From assembly GCF_023715785.1 (NCBI RefSeq), contig NZ_JAMBOX010000010.1, positions 1 to 64,000 of the forward strand: a DNA stretch of 64,000 bases. The letters are read 5' to 3'. Below the pieces are notes generated by a model that saw only the letters and a program-made list of their open reading frames with translations, had not been told where the DNA came from and searched no databases. Shown in pieces: positions 26,715 to 40,612 of the stretch (the first letter of the stretch is position 1; each line of letters opens with the position of its first letter). Source of the stretch: Neobacillus niacini. Lineage in GTDB: Bacteria; Bacillota; Bacilli; Bacillales; Cytobacillaceae. The translations under genes and the position numbers were made by a program.

Positions 26715-28214
26715 ATGAGCCATTCCTCCGTTTCTAATAATGAAAATGTCCTGCCTACTGCCGAGGATGATGCCACGTTCGAGGACCGGGCTGCCTTCAT
26801 CCAGCGTGCATTTGGCAGTACCGAAGATTTAATGAAGGTTCCGCTCTCATTCAACAATAAACAAGGGGTCCTATTTTATTTAGCCGTTATTTCCGATTTG
26901 GAGAAAATTCAGCGAAGCATTTTATTTCCTTTAATGAAATATCGGGATCTAGAAGTTGAACAAATTCCACTTACTGCTGAAGCAAAAAGCAAAATCATGC
27001 TTAAAGATTCGATTTACACCTTGATTCAAGGTAATTCAATCGTTGTTCTTGAAGGGTGCGAGGAGCTTTATTCATTTAATACCGTGAAGGAAAATACCCG
27101 CAGCTCGGTTGAACCCGATAGTGAAAAAACGGTGCGAGGTTCACACATCGGATTTGTTGAAAACCTGTCAACCAACCTTGGCTTTATCAGACGGGGGATT
27201 GAAAGTAGACACCTAAGGATTCATTACGAGCGGATTGGCCAATACACAAACAACCAGATTGCGATTGTGTATATAGATGGAATCGCCAGCCCGGCACTCG
27301 TAAGGAAACTGAAGGAGCGAATTTCTACCCTGTCCATCGACATGACGTTTAGCCCCGGGTATTTGGAGGAGTTACTGGAGGATGTGCCATATTCCCCATT
27401 TCCTCATTTGCTTTATACTGAGAGGCCGGACAGGGCGATTGCCCAGCTTATTGAGGGTAGAATCGTAATCATGGCGGAAGGAAGCTCGGATGTGCTTGTT
27501 TTGCCTGTATCTTTTTTTTCCTTTTTTCAAACAACGGACGACTATAACAGCCGAATCATTACCGGTTCCTTTTTTCGTTTCCTGCGGTTAATTAGCTTTA
27601 TTATTTCTTTATTGCTGCCCAGCTTATATATTGCTGTTATCGGTTTTCATTTTGAGATTATCCCGAAGGAAATTTTAGTACTAGTAAAAAACTCTGTCGA
27701 GAACATCCCGTTTCCGCCGCTTATCGAAGCGATGATTATGGCATTTACCATCGAGCTGATCCGGGAAGCGGGGATTCGTCTGCCAACGCCGATTGGGCAA
27801 ACAATTGGTATTGTCGGTGGTCTGATTATCGGGGATGCTATTGTGTCAGCAGGCTTGGTGTCCAATATTATGGTGATCGTGATCGCACTGACAGCCATCT
27901 CTTCCTTTACGATTGCTTCTTATGAAATGAGCAATACCGTACGAATTTTAAACTATCCCATCATGCTTTCTGCAGCTACCTTCGGGTTTGTCGGAATCAT
28001 TTTTTCTTTAATGTTTATCGTTGGCCACCTTTGCAAGCTGGAATCATTGGGAACTCCATACTTTACGCCACTTGCTCCGTTTAATATCAAAGGATTGAAG
28101 GATGCCATCATCCGCTTTCCGATTTGGTTGTTAAAAGATCGGCCGCGAGAATTACGTGTAAAAAATAAACGGCGACTCTATCGTCCAAGAAGATGGGAAA
28201 ACAATGAAAATTGA
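26715..28214 (+). CDS. GerA-type spore germinant receptor, A subunit
   Basis: 499 residues. A soluble N-terminal part of about 290 residues (including SILFPLMKYRD and the GerA-typical SLVEPDSE-like segment SSVEPDSEKTVRGSHIGFVE) is followed by about five membrane helices from 300. These include the family motif LIREAGIRLPTPIGQTIG and the C-terminal PFNIKGLKDAIIRFP. It sits in the spore inner membrane with B and C subunits and senses nutrient germinants. AAGGGG precedes the ATG. A poor sigma-G-like promoter (TCAATA, 19-base gap, TTTACTA) lies about 40 bp upstream. gerB starts 11 bp before its stop. Confidence 0.92.
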   Translation: MSHSSVSNNENVLPTAEDDATFEDRAAFIQRAFGSTEDLMKVPLSFNNKQGVLFYLAVISDLEKIQRSILFPLMKYRDLEVEQIPLTAEAKSKIMLKDSIYTLIQGNSIVVLEGCEELYSFNTVKENTRSSVEPDSEKTVRGSHIGFVENLSTNLGFIRRGIESRHLRIHYERIGQYTNNQIAIVYIDGIASPALVRKLKERISTLSIDMTFSPGYLEELLEDVPYSPFPHLLYTERPDRAIAQLIEGRIVIMAEGSSDVLVLPVSFFSFFQTTDDYNSRIITGSFFRFLRLISFIISLLLPSLYIAVIGFHFEIIPKEILVLVKNSVENIPFPPLIEAMIMAFTIELIREAGIRLPTPIGQTIGIVGGLIIGDAIVSAGLVSNIMVIVIALTAISSFTIASYEMSNTVRILNYPIMLSAATFGFVGIIFSLMFIVGHLCKLESLGTPYFTPLAPFNIKGLKDAIIRFPIWLLKDRPRELRVKNKRRLYRPRRWENNEN

Positions 28215-29307
28215 TACTCAAATAACTAAACTTCAGATGTTTACCTTTTTAATTCAAACGCAAATCGGGGTAGCCTTTCTGTCACTCCCCCATGAGATTC
28301 ACAACTATGCCAAAGGGGATAGCTGGATGTCTCTCTTGCTTACGGGGGTGTTTATGGAGCTGTTTATTATTTTTTATATTCTTTTAACGAACCGGTTTCC
28401 CAAACAGCATTTATTCACTATCCTCGAATCTGTGCTGGGTAAGATCGTTGGCCGCTGCTTGACTCTTATTTATGCAGGCTACTTTTTATTAACTGGGACA
28501 ACGATTCTCGTATTATTTGTCTCGATGTTAAAGAAATGGATGCTCATTTATACTCCTTATTGGGTCATCCTGTTATTGATGGTTTCTATTGGTATCTACA
28601 TTGCCACTGAAAATTTGCAGGTGATTGCCAGATTTTCTTTTATAGCTACCATTGTTATTTTAACGTTTATCGTCGTTGCCCCCATCGCATTTAAAGATGG
28701 AAATCTTCATTATATTATGCCTGTGGGAGATGCCGGACTAATGAACATTATCAATGGGGCCGCACATGCCACGTTGGCATGGCAGGGAATGGAGCTCTTC
28801 CTTCTCATCGCCCCATTTGTCATTTCGACGGGCCGGGAAAAGATGAAAGTTTTTACTTTGGCAAACTTATTTATCACGCTTTTTTACGCATTCATCACCT
28901 TTACCTGCCTCATTTACTTCAGCGGGAATGAACTGGTGTTATTGCCTCAGCCTGTTCTTTATCTGTTAAAGTCGTTTTCTTTTACCATTATTGAACGACC
29001 CGACTTGGTGCTCATTTCCTTCTGGATTATTCTTGTCGGGACTTCGTTCATCAGCTATCTTTACGGCGCTTCCATGGCCGGTGCTTTTCTTTTTAAAAAA
29101 TGGCCACGCCGGTCCTATGTCTATTTATCGGCTATTACATGTTTTGTGGCAGCCTTGTTTTTTAATAGTGTACAGGAAATCACGAAACTGACAAAGTATG
29201 TCACCTATACAGGTTTGATTTTCTTAATGGTCATTCCTGCAGCCCTGCTGTTCATCTCCTTTCTATTTCAGAAAAGGCAAAGGGGGGAAATCGATGTGGA
29301 AAACTAG
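28204..29307 (+). CDS. GerA-type germinant receptor, B subunit (permease-like)
   Basis: 367 residues with 10 hydrophobic segments and the APC/amino-acid permease-like fold of GerAB. The start is TQITKLQMFTFLIQTQIGVA; the helix-1 break GVAFLSLPHEIHNYAKGDSW follows at 19-40. The TM6 region has HATLAWQGMELFLLIAPF. GerAB subunits bind the germinant amino acid in the membrane. It overlaps gerA and gerC by 11 and 14 bp, so all three are coupled. Confidence 0.92.
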   Translation: MKIDTQITKLQMFTFLIQTQIGVAFLSLPHEIHNYAKGDSWMSLLLTGVFMELFIIFYILLTNRFPKQHLFTILESVLGKIVGRCLTLIYAGYFLLTGTTILVLFVSMLKKWMLIYTPYWVILLLMVSIGIYIATENLQVIARFSFIATIVILTFIVVAPIAFKDGNLHYIMPVGDAGLMNIINGAAHATLAWQGMELFLLIAPFVISTGREKMKVFTLANLFITLFYAFITFTCLIYFSGNELVLLPQPVLYLLKSFSFTIIERPDLVLISFWIILVGTSFISYLYGASMAGAFLFKKWPRRSYVYLSAITCFVAALFFNSVQEITKLTKYVTYTGLIFLMVIPAALLFISFLFQKRQRGEIDVEN

Positions 29308-30427
29308 CATGCGGTTTGTCTTAGTCATCTCCCTATCTGTTTTATTATGCGGCTGCTGGGACCAGCGACTGTTAAAGGAACAAAAATTAATCTTGCTGCT
29401 TGGATATGATTTGAATTCAAAGGGAGAAATCATCACCAGTACTACCTACCCAATCAGCAAAGGAAAAAGCGGAACGTCCAATGCGCCGGCAGCTCCGAAA
29501 AGTACGATTCTCTCTACCTCTGGTGAAACGGCAATGGATTCGTTGCTGCACGCCGACCTGAAAATCTCCGAGAGAATTGACATTTCCAAAGCCCATGTTA
29601 TCCTATTCGGCGAAAAAGCCGCAAGAAAGGGAATTTACCCGGAACTTGATCATATTTACCGAAATCCCAAAGGCGCTTTAAGTTCGAAGGTTGCCATCAT
29701 TGAAGGACAGGTCATAGATGCGGTCAGCATTAATCAGGAGGAGGCTGATTTAAACGCTCAGTATTATGATGAATTTTTAAAAAGCGGTATAGCGACTGGC
29801 TTTTACACGAATTATAATGTCCAATCCGTCCGCCCGCTACTGTTACATCACACGAAAGACCCCCTGCTGCCGCTCTTGAAACTGGATCGAAAGCACAAGC
29901 GTGCCGTTTCGGTCGGAATGGCGTTATTCAATAATGGAAAAATGACTGGAAAACTATCGATTCCAGAATCAAAAATGTACACACTGCTCAGCGGTGAGCA
30001 AAAACAAAAGATTTCTTTTTTTGTTAAATCCAGTCACCAGATCGGGAAGGGCCGAAAAAATGATGTAGTCGTAGAAATTCTGGGCGGCAGCCAAAAGACC
30101 ACCGTTGAAGTGAAAAACAAGTCTGTATCCGCCCGCATCTCCGCTAAGCTTCAGTATCGTGTCACCGAGTATCCAAAGGATCAATTAACGGATCCGCAAG
30201 TAATGAGCAAATTAACTCATGATATCAAAACTGGGTTGATGAAGACAGCCGAATCGATGATCTCCCAATTGCAGATGGCCAATTGTGATGGCCTTGGGCT
30301 TGAGGAGGAATTAAGGGTCCATCACAACAAGCTTTGGAAAGAAAAATATAGAAACATCAACCTGAGGGAGGTCCCAATAAAGGCCGACCTTCAATTTGAG
30401 TTTATAAATTCCGGAATTATCAATTAG
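29294..30427 (+). CDS. Ger(x)C-type germinant receptor lipoprotein, C subunit
   Basis: 377 residues. The signal MWKTSMRFVLVISLSVLLCGC ends in a lipobox (LCGC, Cys21) followed by the diagnostic GCWDQRLLKEQ. Three-domain GerAC sequence: GYDLNSKGEI, the SERIDISKAHVILFGEKAA block near 95, and the C-terminal YRVTEYPKDQLTDPQ segment. It is anchored on the outer face of the spore inner membrane and completes the receptor. AAAGGGGGGAAATCG precedes the start. Last gene of the operon. Confidence 0.92.
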   Translation: MWKTSMRFVLVISLSVLLCGCWDQRLLKEQKLILLLGYDLNSKGEIITSTTYPISKGKSGTSNAPAAPKSTILSTSGETAMDSLLHADLKISERIDISKAHVILFGEKAARKGIYPELDHIYRNPKGALSSKVAIIEGQVIDAVSINQEEADLNAQYYDEFLKSGIATGFYTNYNVQSVRPLLLHHTKDPLLPLLKLDRKHKRAVSVGMALFNNGKMTGKLSIPESKMYTLLSGEQKQKISFFVKSSHQIGKGRKNDVVVEILGGSQKTTVEVKNKSVSARISAKLQYRVTEYPKDQLTDPQVMSKLTHDIKTGLMKTAESMISQLQMANCDGLGLEEELRVHHNKLWKEKYRNINLREVPIKADLQFEFINSGIIN

Positions 30428-30479
30428 AGACATGGGAAGCAGGGATATGGTGCATGATGCTTAAATACCTATGCTGAAA

Positions 30480-30515
30480 CGGGAGATGCCTAGCTGGCAT
30501 CCCCCTATTTTCTAG
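30480..30515 (+). terminator. Terminator of the germinant receptor operon
   Basis: GGGAGATGCC pairs with GGCATCCCCC (one bulged or mismatched base), loop TAGCT, followed by TATTTTCT, 55 bp after the last stop. Confidence 0.7.
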
Positions 30516-30543
30516 AAAAAACATTATCGAGTAGGACAAATAA

Positions 30544-31323
30544 TTATAACGTCCCCGCCATTCCCCCATCAATGTTCACCGACGTCCCGGTTACATAAGA
30601 TGCTGCCTCTGAGACAAGGAAGCTAATGACTTTAGCAGCCTCGTCGGTATTTCCAACGCGGCCGAGCGGAATCCCACGGTCCATTTTGGAGAACTCCTCC
30701 CATGTTAATTCCGGTGCCTGCCGCTTCCACATCTTTTCGATTTGTTCGCTGCGAATCAAACCGATACAGACAGTGTTGACACGAATATTGTCCTTACCGA
30801 GGTCCTTACTCATCGCCTTTGTCAGTGCCATTCCTGCTGCCCGGCTGACCGATGTCGGCAATGACGACGCTGGTGGTGTTTTTCCGGAGATTGCGGTCAC
30901 ATTGACGATTGCCCCGCCACCTGCCTGACGCATATAGGGTGCAGCATAACGGGAACAATGAATCGCGCCAAACAGTTTTAAATCAAGATCCTGCTGCCAA
31001 AGGTCCGTTTCTACTTTTTCAAAGTGATGGGCTTGGGAAGTGCCGGCATTGTTAACCAAAATATCCAGTCTCCCATACTTTTCGACGGTCGCCCGGACCA
31101 CTCGTTGGCAATCTTCTTCCTTGGTCACATCCGTGACGATGTACAAAACCTCTTTCCCTGTTTGTTCAAAAATGTAAGCGGCCGCTTCCTTTAAGCGGTC
31201 CTCACTTCTTGCGCAAATGGTTACTTCCGCACCTTCTTTTACTAAATGAAGTGCTGTTTCCAAACCGATTCCTTTGCTTGAGCCTGTAATAATGGCCACT
31301 TTTCCTTGTAAACCTAAGTCCAT
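30544..31323 (-). CDS. SDR-family oxidoreductase
   Basis: 259 residues, classical short-chain dehydrogenase. Cofactor motif TGSSKGIG (13-20) and CARSEDR, whose Arg suggests NADP preference. NNAGTS lies near 92, with the catalytic Ser in VTAISGKTPP. The active-site Tyr of the usual YxxxK is not evident: the matching segment reads SVSRAAGMALTK, so Tyr is replaced by Ser and Lys by Ala. The end has DGGMAGTL. If the alignment is right, the enzyme may lack ordinary dehydrogenase chemistry. AAAGGGGATCATT precedes the ATG. It is monocistronic, with no functional hint from neighbours. Confidence 0.8.
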   Translation of the reverse strand: MDLGLQGKVAIITGSSKGIGLETALHLVKEGAEVTICARSEDRLKEAAAYIFEQTGKEVLYIVTDVTKEEDCQRVVRATVEKYGRLDILVNNAGTSQAHHFEKVETDLWQQDLDLKLFGAIHCSRYAAPYMRQAGGGAIVNVTAISGKTPPASSLPTSVSRAAGMALTKAMSKDLGKDNIRVNTVCIGLIRSEQIEKMWKRQAPELTWEEFSKMDRGIPLGRVGNTDEAAKVISFLVSEAASYVTGTSVNIDGGMAGTL

Positions 31324-31513
31324 AATGATCCCCTTTCACGTAAGTGTCCATGTTTTTCCTTTAATTACTATTATCATACTTTCGAAATATTTTAACAAGT
31401 TGTCTGCCTTTGCATGTCCAACTGGTTTTGTCGAACTTTTGGAGAAATATCTGCCATCATTTTCGCATACATATGTAACCATTACATTTTTACCAGAGAG
31501 GAGGACTTTTCAC

Positions 31514-31630
31514 ATGGACTTCTGCATTTCTTGCGGGACAGAATTATCAATCATGGAAAGGAACCGAGCCGAATGCTGGGAGTGCAGGGACACGAAAACA
31601 ACTGAAGCCTATTCCGAGGAGGATGGTTAG
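31514..31630 (+). CDS. 38-residue zinc-ribbon-like protein
   Basis: Small ORF with GAGAGGAGG ten bases before its ATG. The product has two Cys-X2-Cys pairs (CISC at 4-7, CWEC at 21-24) in an acidic sequence ending in EEDG, as expected for a minimal zinc ribbon (YhfH-like in size and layout). A terminator follows 55 bp later, supporting a real single-gene unit. Function unknown. Confidence 0.65.
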   Translation: MDFCISCGTELSIMERNRAECWECRDTKTTEAYSEEDG

Positions 31631-31684
31631 CTGCGATACTCCCAAAATTGTTGTTACTCTATGGTTGAATTAATTTTTAAAGAG

Positions 31685-31721
31685 AAGAGACACCAATTAT
31701 GTTCTGGTGTCTCTTTCTTTT
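31685..31721 (+). terminator. Terminator after the small zinc-ribbon gene
   Basis: AAGAGACACCA pairs perfectly with TGGTGTCTCTT, loop of 9, followed by TCTTTTG. Confidence 0.85.
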
Positions 31722-31841
31722 GTAAATATAGGACTCGCTCAAATTCTTCGCCTTAAAATATGAGTCAAAAGGACCGGTCTTGCAACCCAATTAATATGCT
31801 ATGATAACAAAATATAGTCTAATTGGATGGAGGCGATGTCG

Positions 31842-32429
31842 GTGAGTCCCATACCAACTTTGAAAAAGAAGCGCCGTCTTTCTTGGCTAAAAGATAGGGA
31901 TACCTTTACCGTTCTGCCAATGATTGTCGGTATGCTGTTTTTCGTGTTGACGTTTATTTTTTGGGGCATTTCCAAGCTGTTTGAAGAAAATTTCATTTTG
32001 TCGGAAATCTTCGGTGCCTTCAGCGCCGCCAGTATGTGCCTCTGCTTTTCGTTAATTTTTTCGGGATTAATGATTGGGACGAAGAACTGGTTTGGAAGGA
32101 TTGCATCCTTTCTTGCAGCAGCTATCATTTTTTCTGCCGGCTATTCCTTTGTAGAAACCTCAATCCTTCTATTTAAGGATAAGACGGCTTTTGAATTGAA
32201 ACAGTTTGAAGAATTAATCGCCGTACCTACACATGCAGAGTATGATGACGCTGATGTTGGTCCCGAATATGTAATGGAACTGCAATTTAACGACCTCACC
32301 ATCGACGTCTATAACCAGGACATAACGAGGGCATATTACATAGAAAATCTCGCCGGAAAACCATTAGAAGTCCACTATCTCCCGAACAGCCGCTTCGCGG
32401 TAAGCGTGAAAAAACACCAAGAAAATTAG
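31842..32429 (+). CDS. Membrane protein of unknown function
   Basis: 195 residues from a GTG at 31842, chosen because GGAGG lies exactly 8 bases upstream; ATG codons at 31827 and 31836 overlap that site. The basic start (LKKKRRLSWLKDRD) is followed by three hydrophobic segments (about 25-47, 58-82, 90-110). An extracytoplasmic or cytoplasmic C-terminal domain of about 75 residues is rich in acidic residues (HAEYDDADVGPEYVMEL) and ends in a beta-type HYLPNSRFAVSV. I do not recognise the family with certainty; the tail loosely recalls DUF3592-type proteins. Confidence 0.6.
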   Translation: MSPIPTLKKKRRLSWLKDRDTFTVLPMIVGMLFFVLTFIFWGISKLFEENFILSEIFGAFSAASMCLCFSLIFSGLMIGTKNWFGRIASFLAAAIIFSAGYSFVETSILLFKDKTAFELKQFEELIAVPTHAEYDDADVGPEYVMELQFNDLTIDVYNQDITRAYYIENLAGKPLEVHYLPNSRFAVSVKKHQEN

Positions 32430-32508
32430 CTGTAGTTGGTTTTGTTCTCGCTAACAGTTTTATGGGGACAGTTCCACTGATTTGCCGACCCTGTTTGTCC
32501 TCACTAAG

Positions 32509-32543
32509 AAAAAGGAAAGCTCGTTTTCCGAGCTTTCCTTTTT
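32509..32543. terminator. Bidirectional terminator before the bgl operon end
   Basis: AAAGGAAAGCTCG pairs perfectly with CGAGCTTTCCTTT (13 bp, 5-base loop), with A and T runs on either side, between convergent genes. Confidence 0.93.
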
Positions 32544-32551
32544 GAACAGCT

Positions 32552-35587
<3,036 letters not shown>

Positions 35588-35594
35588 TTTCTAA

Positions 35595-37625
<2,031 letters not shown>

Positions 37626-37629
<4 letters not shown>

Positions 37630-37652
37630 ATGCCCACTTAAGGTAACATTCC
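37626..37652 (-). promoter_or_regulatory. RAT-like antiterminator element 2 (divergent)
   Basis: Minus strand GGAATGTTACC, variable loop, GGGCATAACC resembles the LicT/SacY-type RAT (GGATTGTTACTG...GGCAGGCAAAACC), but with several changes. It immediately precedes and overlaps terminator 2. Divergence suggests weaker or different specificity. Confidence 0.6.
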
Positions 37653-37675
37653 TTCCATTTTCGTTACTGAAAAAC

Positions 37676-37728
37676 AAAAAAACCTAAACTGCACGCCAAA
37701 GTATGATGGCGGTTGCAATTTAGGTTTT
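37676..37728 (-). terminator. First LicT-controlled terminator before bglP
   Basis: Minus strand AACCTAAATTGCAACCGCC pairs with the GGCG...TGCAGTTTAGGTT arm, followed by a long T run. It overlaps RAT 1. Confidence 0.88.
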
Positions 37729-37751
37729 GCCTGCATAATCAGTAACAATCC
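37723..37751 (-). promoter_or_regulatory. LicT-type RAT element 1 before bglP
   Basis: GGATTGTTACTG followed by GCAGGCAAAACC on the minus strand is an almost exact LicT ribonucleic antiterminator. It lies 90 bp downstream of licT, so read-through from licT and any internal start are both gated here. Confidence 0.9.
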
Positions 37752-37846
37752 TAATAAAAAGGGTTGATATGAAGTTTATATTTATAATTTAGCATACGCT
37801 TTCATCAGTGTCAACAGTTACTTCGACAAATTTCGAGATATTCAGA

Positions 37847-38701
37847 TTACTTTAGTTTATGCCGGTTGGTTACCCTATGGATATGAACTGTTAAATAGAT
37901 TTCTTCATCCTTCGTCAGATTACAATGGAATTGATTATCTAAATAGGTGGCAATTTTCTCCGTACACGCATAAGCTTGTGAATATTTTTGCTTAATCTGC
38001 TCATAGAAAAATTGATCAACCGTCTCCTCCAATTTCTCTTTGCGGATAAATCGAATCGCAAAGAAGCGAAGATGGGTTAAAAATCGTTCGTAGTTAATCG
38101 AGCTCTCATCTAATTCCATTTTAAAATGATATTTGACAATGTTGAGAATCGTGTTGACCATTTCCGTGATTTGAATGGCAGCCGCCATATTTTCCCCTGA
38201 GAGCTGGCTGTTGACCAAATGCAGGGCGATTGCTGCCGCTTCGTCTTCTGTCAGGGTGATTCCGGTTTCTTGTTCAATAATGTCGATGGCCTTAATGGCA
38301 ACTTGATATTCCGGCTTATAATATTTGCGGATTTCCCAAACAAGCGGATTTTTCAAATGAATTCCCTGTTTATGCCTGGTGATGGCAAAGCTGATGTGAT
38401 CCGTTAACGCCACATATAAGTATTCATCCAATTTATAAGGCAGCTGAGACTGGGCATAGTCCAGGATTTTCGACGAAATGTTTAAATACACCTCAGATGT
38501 ATCCTTCAATAATTTGGCAAGCTTTTCGGAAATTCCCTGGTTCTCCAAAACAAAGGTCTTTTCTATTTTAGACGTGTCGACCGACTCGCCGACCTTTTTT
38601 TGAAAAGCCAAACCCCGGCCCATGACGACAATTTCTTGTTTTGATTCATTTCTCGACACGACCACATTGTTGTTTAAAATCTTTTCTATTTTCATTTCCA
38701 C
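37847..38701 (-). CDS. licT: LicT-type transcriptional antiterminator (BglG family)
   Basis: 284 residues: a short RNA-binding CAT domain (1-55, starting MKIEKILNNNVVVSRNE after two extra residues), then PRD1 (70-170, His in DHISFAITRHKQG) and PRD2 (175-280, with HLRFFAIRF and YLTVHIHRV). EII and HPr phosphorylate the PRD histidines. In the absence of sugar the EII-linked phosphorylation inactivates it, and HPr phosphorylation gives catabolite control. It binds RAT RNA and prevents termination. Its own mRNA leader carries a RAT/terminator, so it is autoregulated. Confidence 0.94.
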   Translation of the reverse strand: MEMKIEKILNNNVVVSRNESKQEIVVMGRGLAFQKKVGESVDTSKIEKTFVLENQGISEKLAKLLKDTSEVYLNISSKILDYAQSQLPYKLDEYLYVALTDHISFAITRHKQGIHLKNPLVWEIRKYYKPEYQVAIKAIDIIEQETGITLTEDEAAAIALHLVNSQLSGENMAAAIQITEMVNTILNIVKYHFKMELDESSINYERFLTHLRFFAIRFIRKEKLEETVDQFFYEQIKQKYSQAYACTEKIATYLDNQFHCNLTKDEEIYLTVHIHRVTNRHKLK

Positions 38702-38743
38702 TCGCCCTTGATTGAATTATTTGAAAAGTGTTGATAAAAATAT

Positions 38744-38804
38744 AAAAAACCCAAATTTGAAAAAAGAATAACACTTCAGTCATTCTACCACAAACTTAGG
38801 TTTT
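38744..38804 (-). terminator. Terminator in the licT leader
   Basis: AACCTAAGTTTG pairs with CAAATTTGGGTT (12 bp with G-T pairs), followed by TTTT on the minus strand. It overlaps RAT 3, so licT expression is self-dependent. Confidence 0.85.
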
Positions 38805-38826
38805 GCCTGCCGAACAGTAACAATCC
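38799..38826 (-). promoter_or_regulatory. LicT-type RAT element in the licT leader
   Basis: GGATTGTTACTG, TTC, GGCAGGCAAAACC: the best match of the three RATs in this operon. Confidence 0.9.
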
Positions 38827-38836
38827 ATATTAAAAA

Positions 38837-38850
38837 TGAAAACGTTTCTA
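38837..38850 (-). promoter_or_regulatory. cre (CcpA) site at the licT promoter
   Basis: TGAAAACGTTTCTA is near-palindromic with two mismatches to the cre consensus. It overlaps the predicted start region of the licT promoter, a repressing position. Confidence 0.7.
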
Positions 38851-38857
38851 AGTCTGT

Positions 38858-38885
38858 TTTTAACATAGGGGTATCAGCATGTCAA
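38858..38885 (-). promoter_or_regulatory. Promoter of the licT-bglP operon
   Basis: Perfect -35 TTGACA (38885-38880), 16-base spacer, -10 TTAAAA (38863-38858) on the minus strand. It is followed at once by the cre site and then RAT 3. Confidence 0.65.
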
Positions 38886-38924
38886 GGAAAAGCAATCTAA
38901 CGGTTCTCTGCTTCAGTTTAGATG

Positions 38925-39293
38925 TCAAATGGAAAGTCTCCTTATTTTTTCAATCCAGTCCTTAAAACTACCGTATTCTTCAGGATTAAATCCGAAGTGC
39001 TCCTTGATCAGGCGGATGGACTCACTTTCTTGATTATGAAATACTCCATCGGAATAGATCAGTTTTAAAAGCTCGGCTAGGACAATATTTTGGGAGCGTT
39101 CCGTTTTAAAAACGTTTAAAATCTCTTCGATTGCAAGGCCTTTAATTTTATAATCCTCCATCCCCACTTCCTTCTTATATTTACTAAGTATCGTGTTTTC
39201 AAATATCGAAAGATTTCCATCTATTGATGCGATTATTTCAGCCAACTCTAGAAATGCCTGTTGCTCCTCTTGATTAAGTTCTGCCAGGAACAT
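38925..39293 (-). CDS. TerB-like helical protein
   Basis: 122 residues from the ATG at 39293 (AAGGGGAG upstream); the frame is open to 39383 but that part overlaps an intergenic palindrome. All-helical acidic protein: NQEEQQAFLELAEIIASIDG at the start, then a second repeat AELLKLIYSDGVFHNQE. The ASIDG and YSDGVF turns with Asp/Gly resemble the metal-binding positions of TerB-fold proteins. No ter cluster is nearby. Function unknown. Confidence 0.65.
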   Translation of the reverse strand: MFLAELNQEEQQAFLELAEIIASIDGNLSIFENTILSKYKKEVGMEDYKIKGLAIEEILNVFKTERSQNIVLAELLKLIYSDGVFHNQESESIRLIKEHFGFNPEEYGSFKDWIEKIRRLSI

Positions 39294-39342
39294 GATTGAT
39301 CTCCCCTTAACATCTAGTACTACAATTATATACCAAAACCAT

Positions 39343-39396
39343 GGGGACTGTTCTACTGATTCTATTTCCAAAATTTGTACCATGAGAACCGTCCCC
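39343..39396. repeat. GGGGAC-type intergenic palindrome
   Basis: GGGGACTGTTCT (39343-39354) pairs with AGAACCGTCCCC (39385-39396), one mismatch. Similar half-sites occur at 32464-32472 and a compact version at 45724-45762. This belongs to a recurrent Bacillus intergenic palindrome family. Confidence 0.55.
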
Positions 39397-39467
39397 GCGG
39401 TCTTGTATTTTTTTAGAATTTAGCGTAGTCTGAATATTATATTAATAATGGGAGATGAGGTTTGGTA

Positions 39468-40550
39468 ATGAAACAAGATATTGCCTTTATTGAAAAAGAA
39501 GAATTAAAGGTCAAACCTGATTCCGCTGCACTTGGTTTCGGGAAGTATTTTAGCGATTACATGTTTGAGATGGATTACCATGCCGACCTCGGCTGGCATG
39601 ACCCGCGGATTGTTCCTTATCAGCCATTGACACTTGATCCGGCCGCAATGGTTTTCCACTATGGACAGGCTATCTTTGAAGGACTGAAGGCATATAAGGC
39701 ACCGGATGGATCGGTTCAGCTATTTCGGCCAGAAAAAAATATGAAACGTTTGAACGGCTCCTGTGACCGGCTTTGTATTCCACAAATAGATGAGGAGTTT
39801 CTTCTATCGGCGATTAAACAATTACTTATCGTGGAAAAGGATTGGATTCCGGAGGGTGAAGGGACTTCCCTCTACATTCGCCCGTTTATTTTTTCCACCG
39901 AGCCCTACCTTGGGGTTCGGCCTGCTCGGGAATATAAATTGTTAATTATTCTTTCACCTTCTGGCGCTTATTACGGTGACCAATTAAGCCCTGTTAAGAT
40001 TTATGTAGAAGAGCAATACGTCCGGGCGGTGATTGGGGGCGTCGGCCATGTAAAGACTGCCGGAAATTATGCCGCCAGCTTGAAAGCCCAAGAAGCAGCG
40101 GAGGCAAATGGATACGCACAAATTCTTTGGCTTGATGCGAAAGAGAATAAATATGTTGAAGAAGTTGGCAGCATGAATATTTTCTTCAAAATAAATGGCG
40201 AAGTGGTCACCCCGAAATTGAATGGCAGCATTTTGCCTGGCGTGACGCGTGATTCAGTTATTGAATTATTAAGGCATTGGGAACTGCCTGTCCGCGAAGT
40301 CAAAATCTCCATTGAAGGAATTTTCAAGGCACATGAACGAGGGGAACTTGAGGAAGTGTTCGGTGCCGGCACAGCAGCCGTCATCTCGCCAGTTGGGCAA
40401 TTAACGTGGAACGGCAGGACCATTACGGTTAATGATCAAAAAATCGGACAGCTGTCAAAACGCATATATGATGCGATTACAGGCATCCAGTACGGGAAAC
40501 TGGAAGATCCGTTTGGATGGACAGTTAAAGCAGATGCTGTTGAAGTTTAA
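39468..40550 (+). CDS. Branched-chain amino-acid aminotransferase
   Basis: 360 residues from the ATG at 39468 (GGAGATGAGG upstream; the TTG six bases before is a poorer choice). Class IV PLP transaminase: [19 protein letters not shown] (53-71), PLP Lys in [13 protein letters not shown] near 195, the EVGSMNIFF loop, and [16 protein letters not shown]. It interconverts Leu/Ile/Val and their 2-oxo acids with glutamate. It is monocistronic, with no ilv/leu genes nearby, like the ybgE/ywaA paralogues of B. subtilis. Only a weak CodY-like sequence was seen upstream. Confidence 0.92.
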   Translation: MKQDIAFIEKEELKVKPDSAALGFGKYFSDYMFEMDYHADLGWHDPRIVPYQPLTLDPAAMVFHYGQAIFEGLKAYKAPDGSVQLFRPEKNMKRLNGSCDRLCIPQIDEEFLLSAIKQLLIVEKDWIPEGEGTSLYIRPFIFSTEPYLGVRPAREYKLLIILSPSGAYYGDQLSPVKIYVEEQYVRAVIGGVGHVKTAGNYAASLKAQEAAEANGYAQILWLDAKENKYVEEVGSMNIFFKINGEVVTPKLNGSILPGVTRDSVIELLRHWELPVREVKISIEGIFKAHERGELEEVFGAGTAAVISPVGQLTWNGRTITVNDQKIGQLSKRIYDAITGIQYGKLEDPFGWTVKADAVEV

Positions 40551-40559
40551 CATTTCTGC

Positions 40560-40612
40560 TAAAAAGTGCCTGGCTTCCGTTGTTTATACAGCGGAGGTCA
40601 GGCACTTTTTTC
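40560..40612. terminator. Bidirectional terminator between aminotransferase and fabF
   Basis: AAAAAGTGCCTG pairs with CAGGCACTTTTT, with an inner TCCG/CGGA, between convergent stops. Long A and T runs serve both strands. Confidence 0.92.

Noticed and set aside
39384..39467. T-box or clear CodY site before the branched-chain aminotransferase
   Set aside because: No T-box, and the best CodY-like match has about five mismatches.
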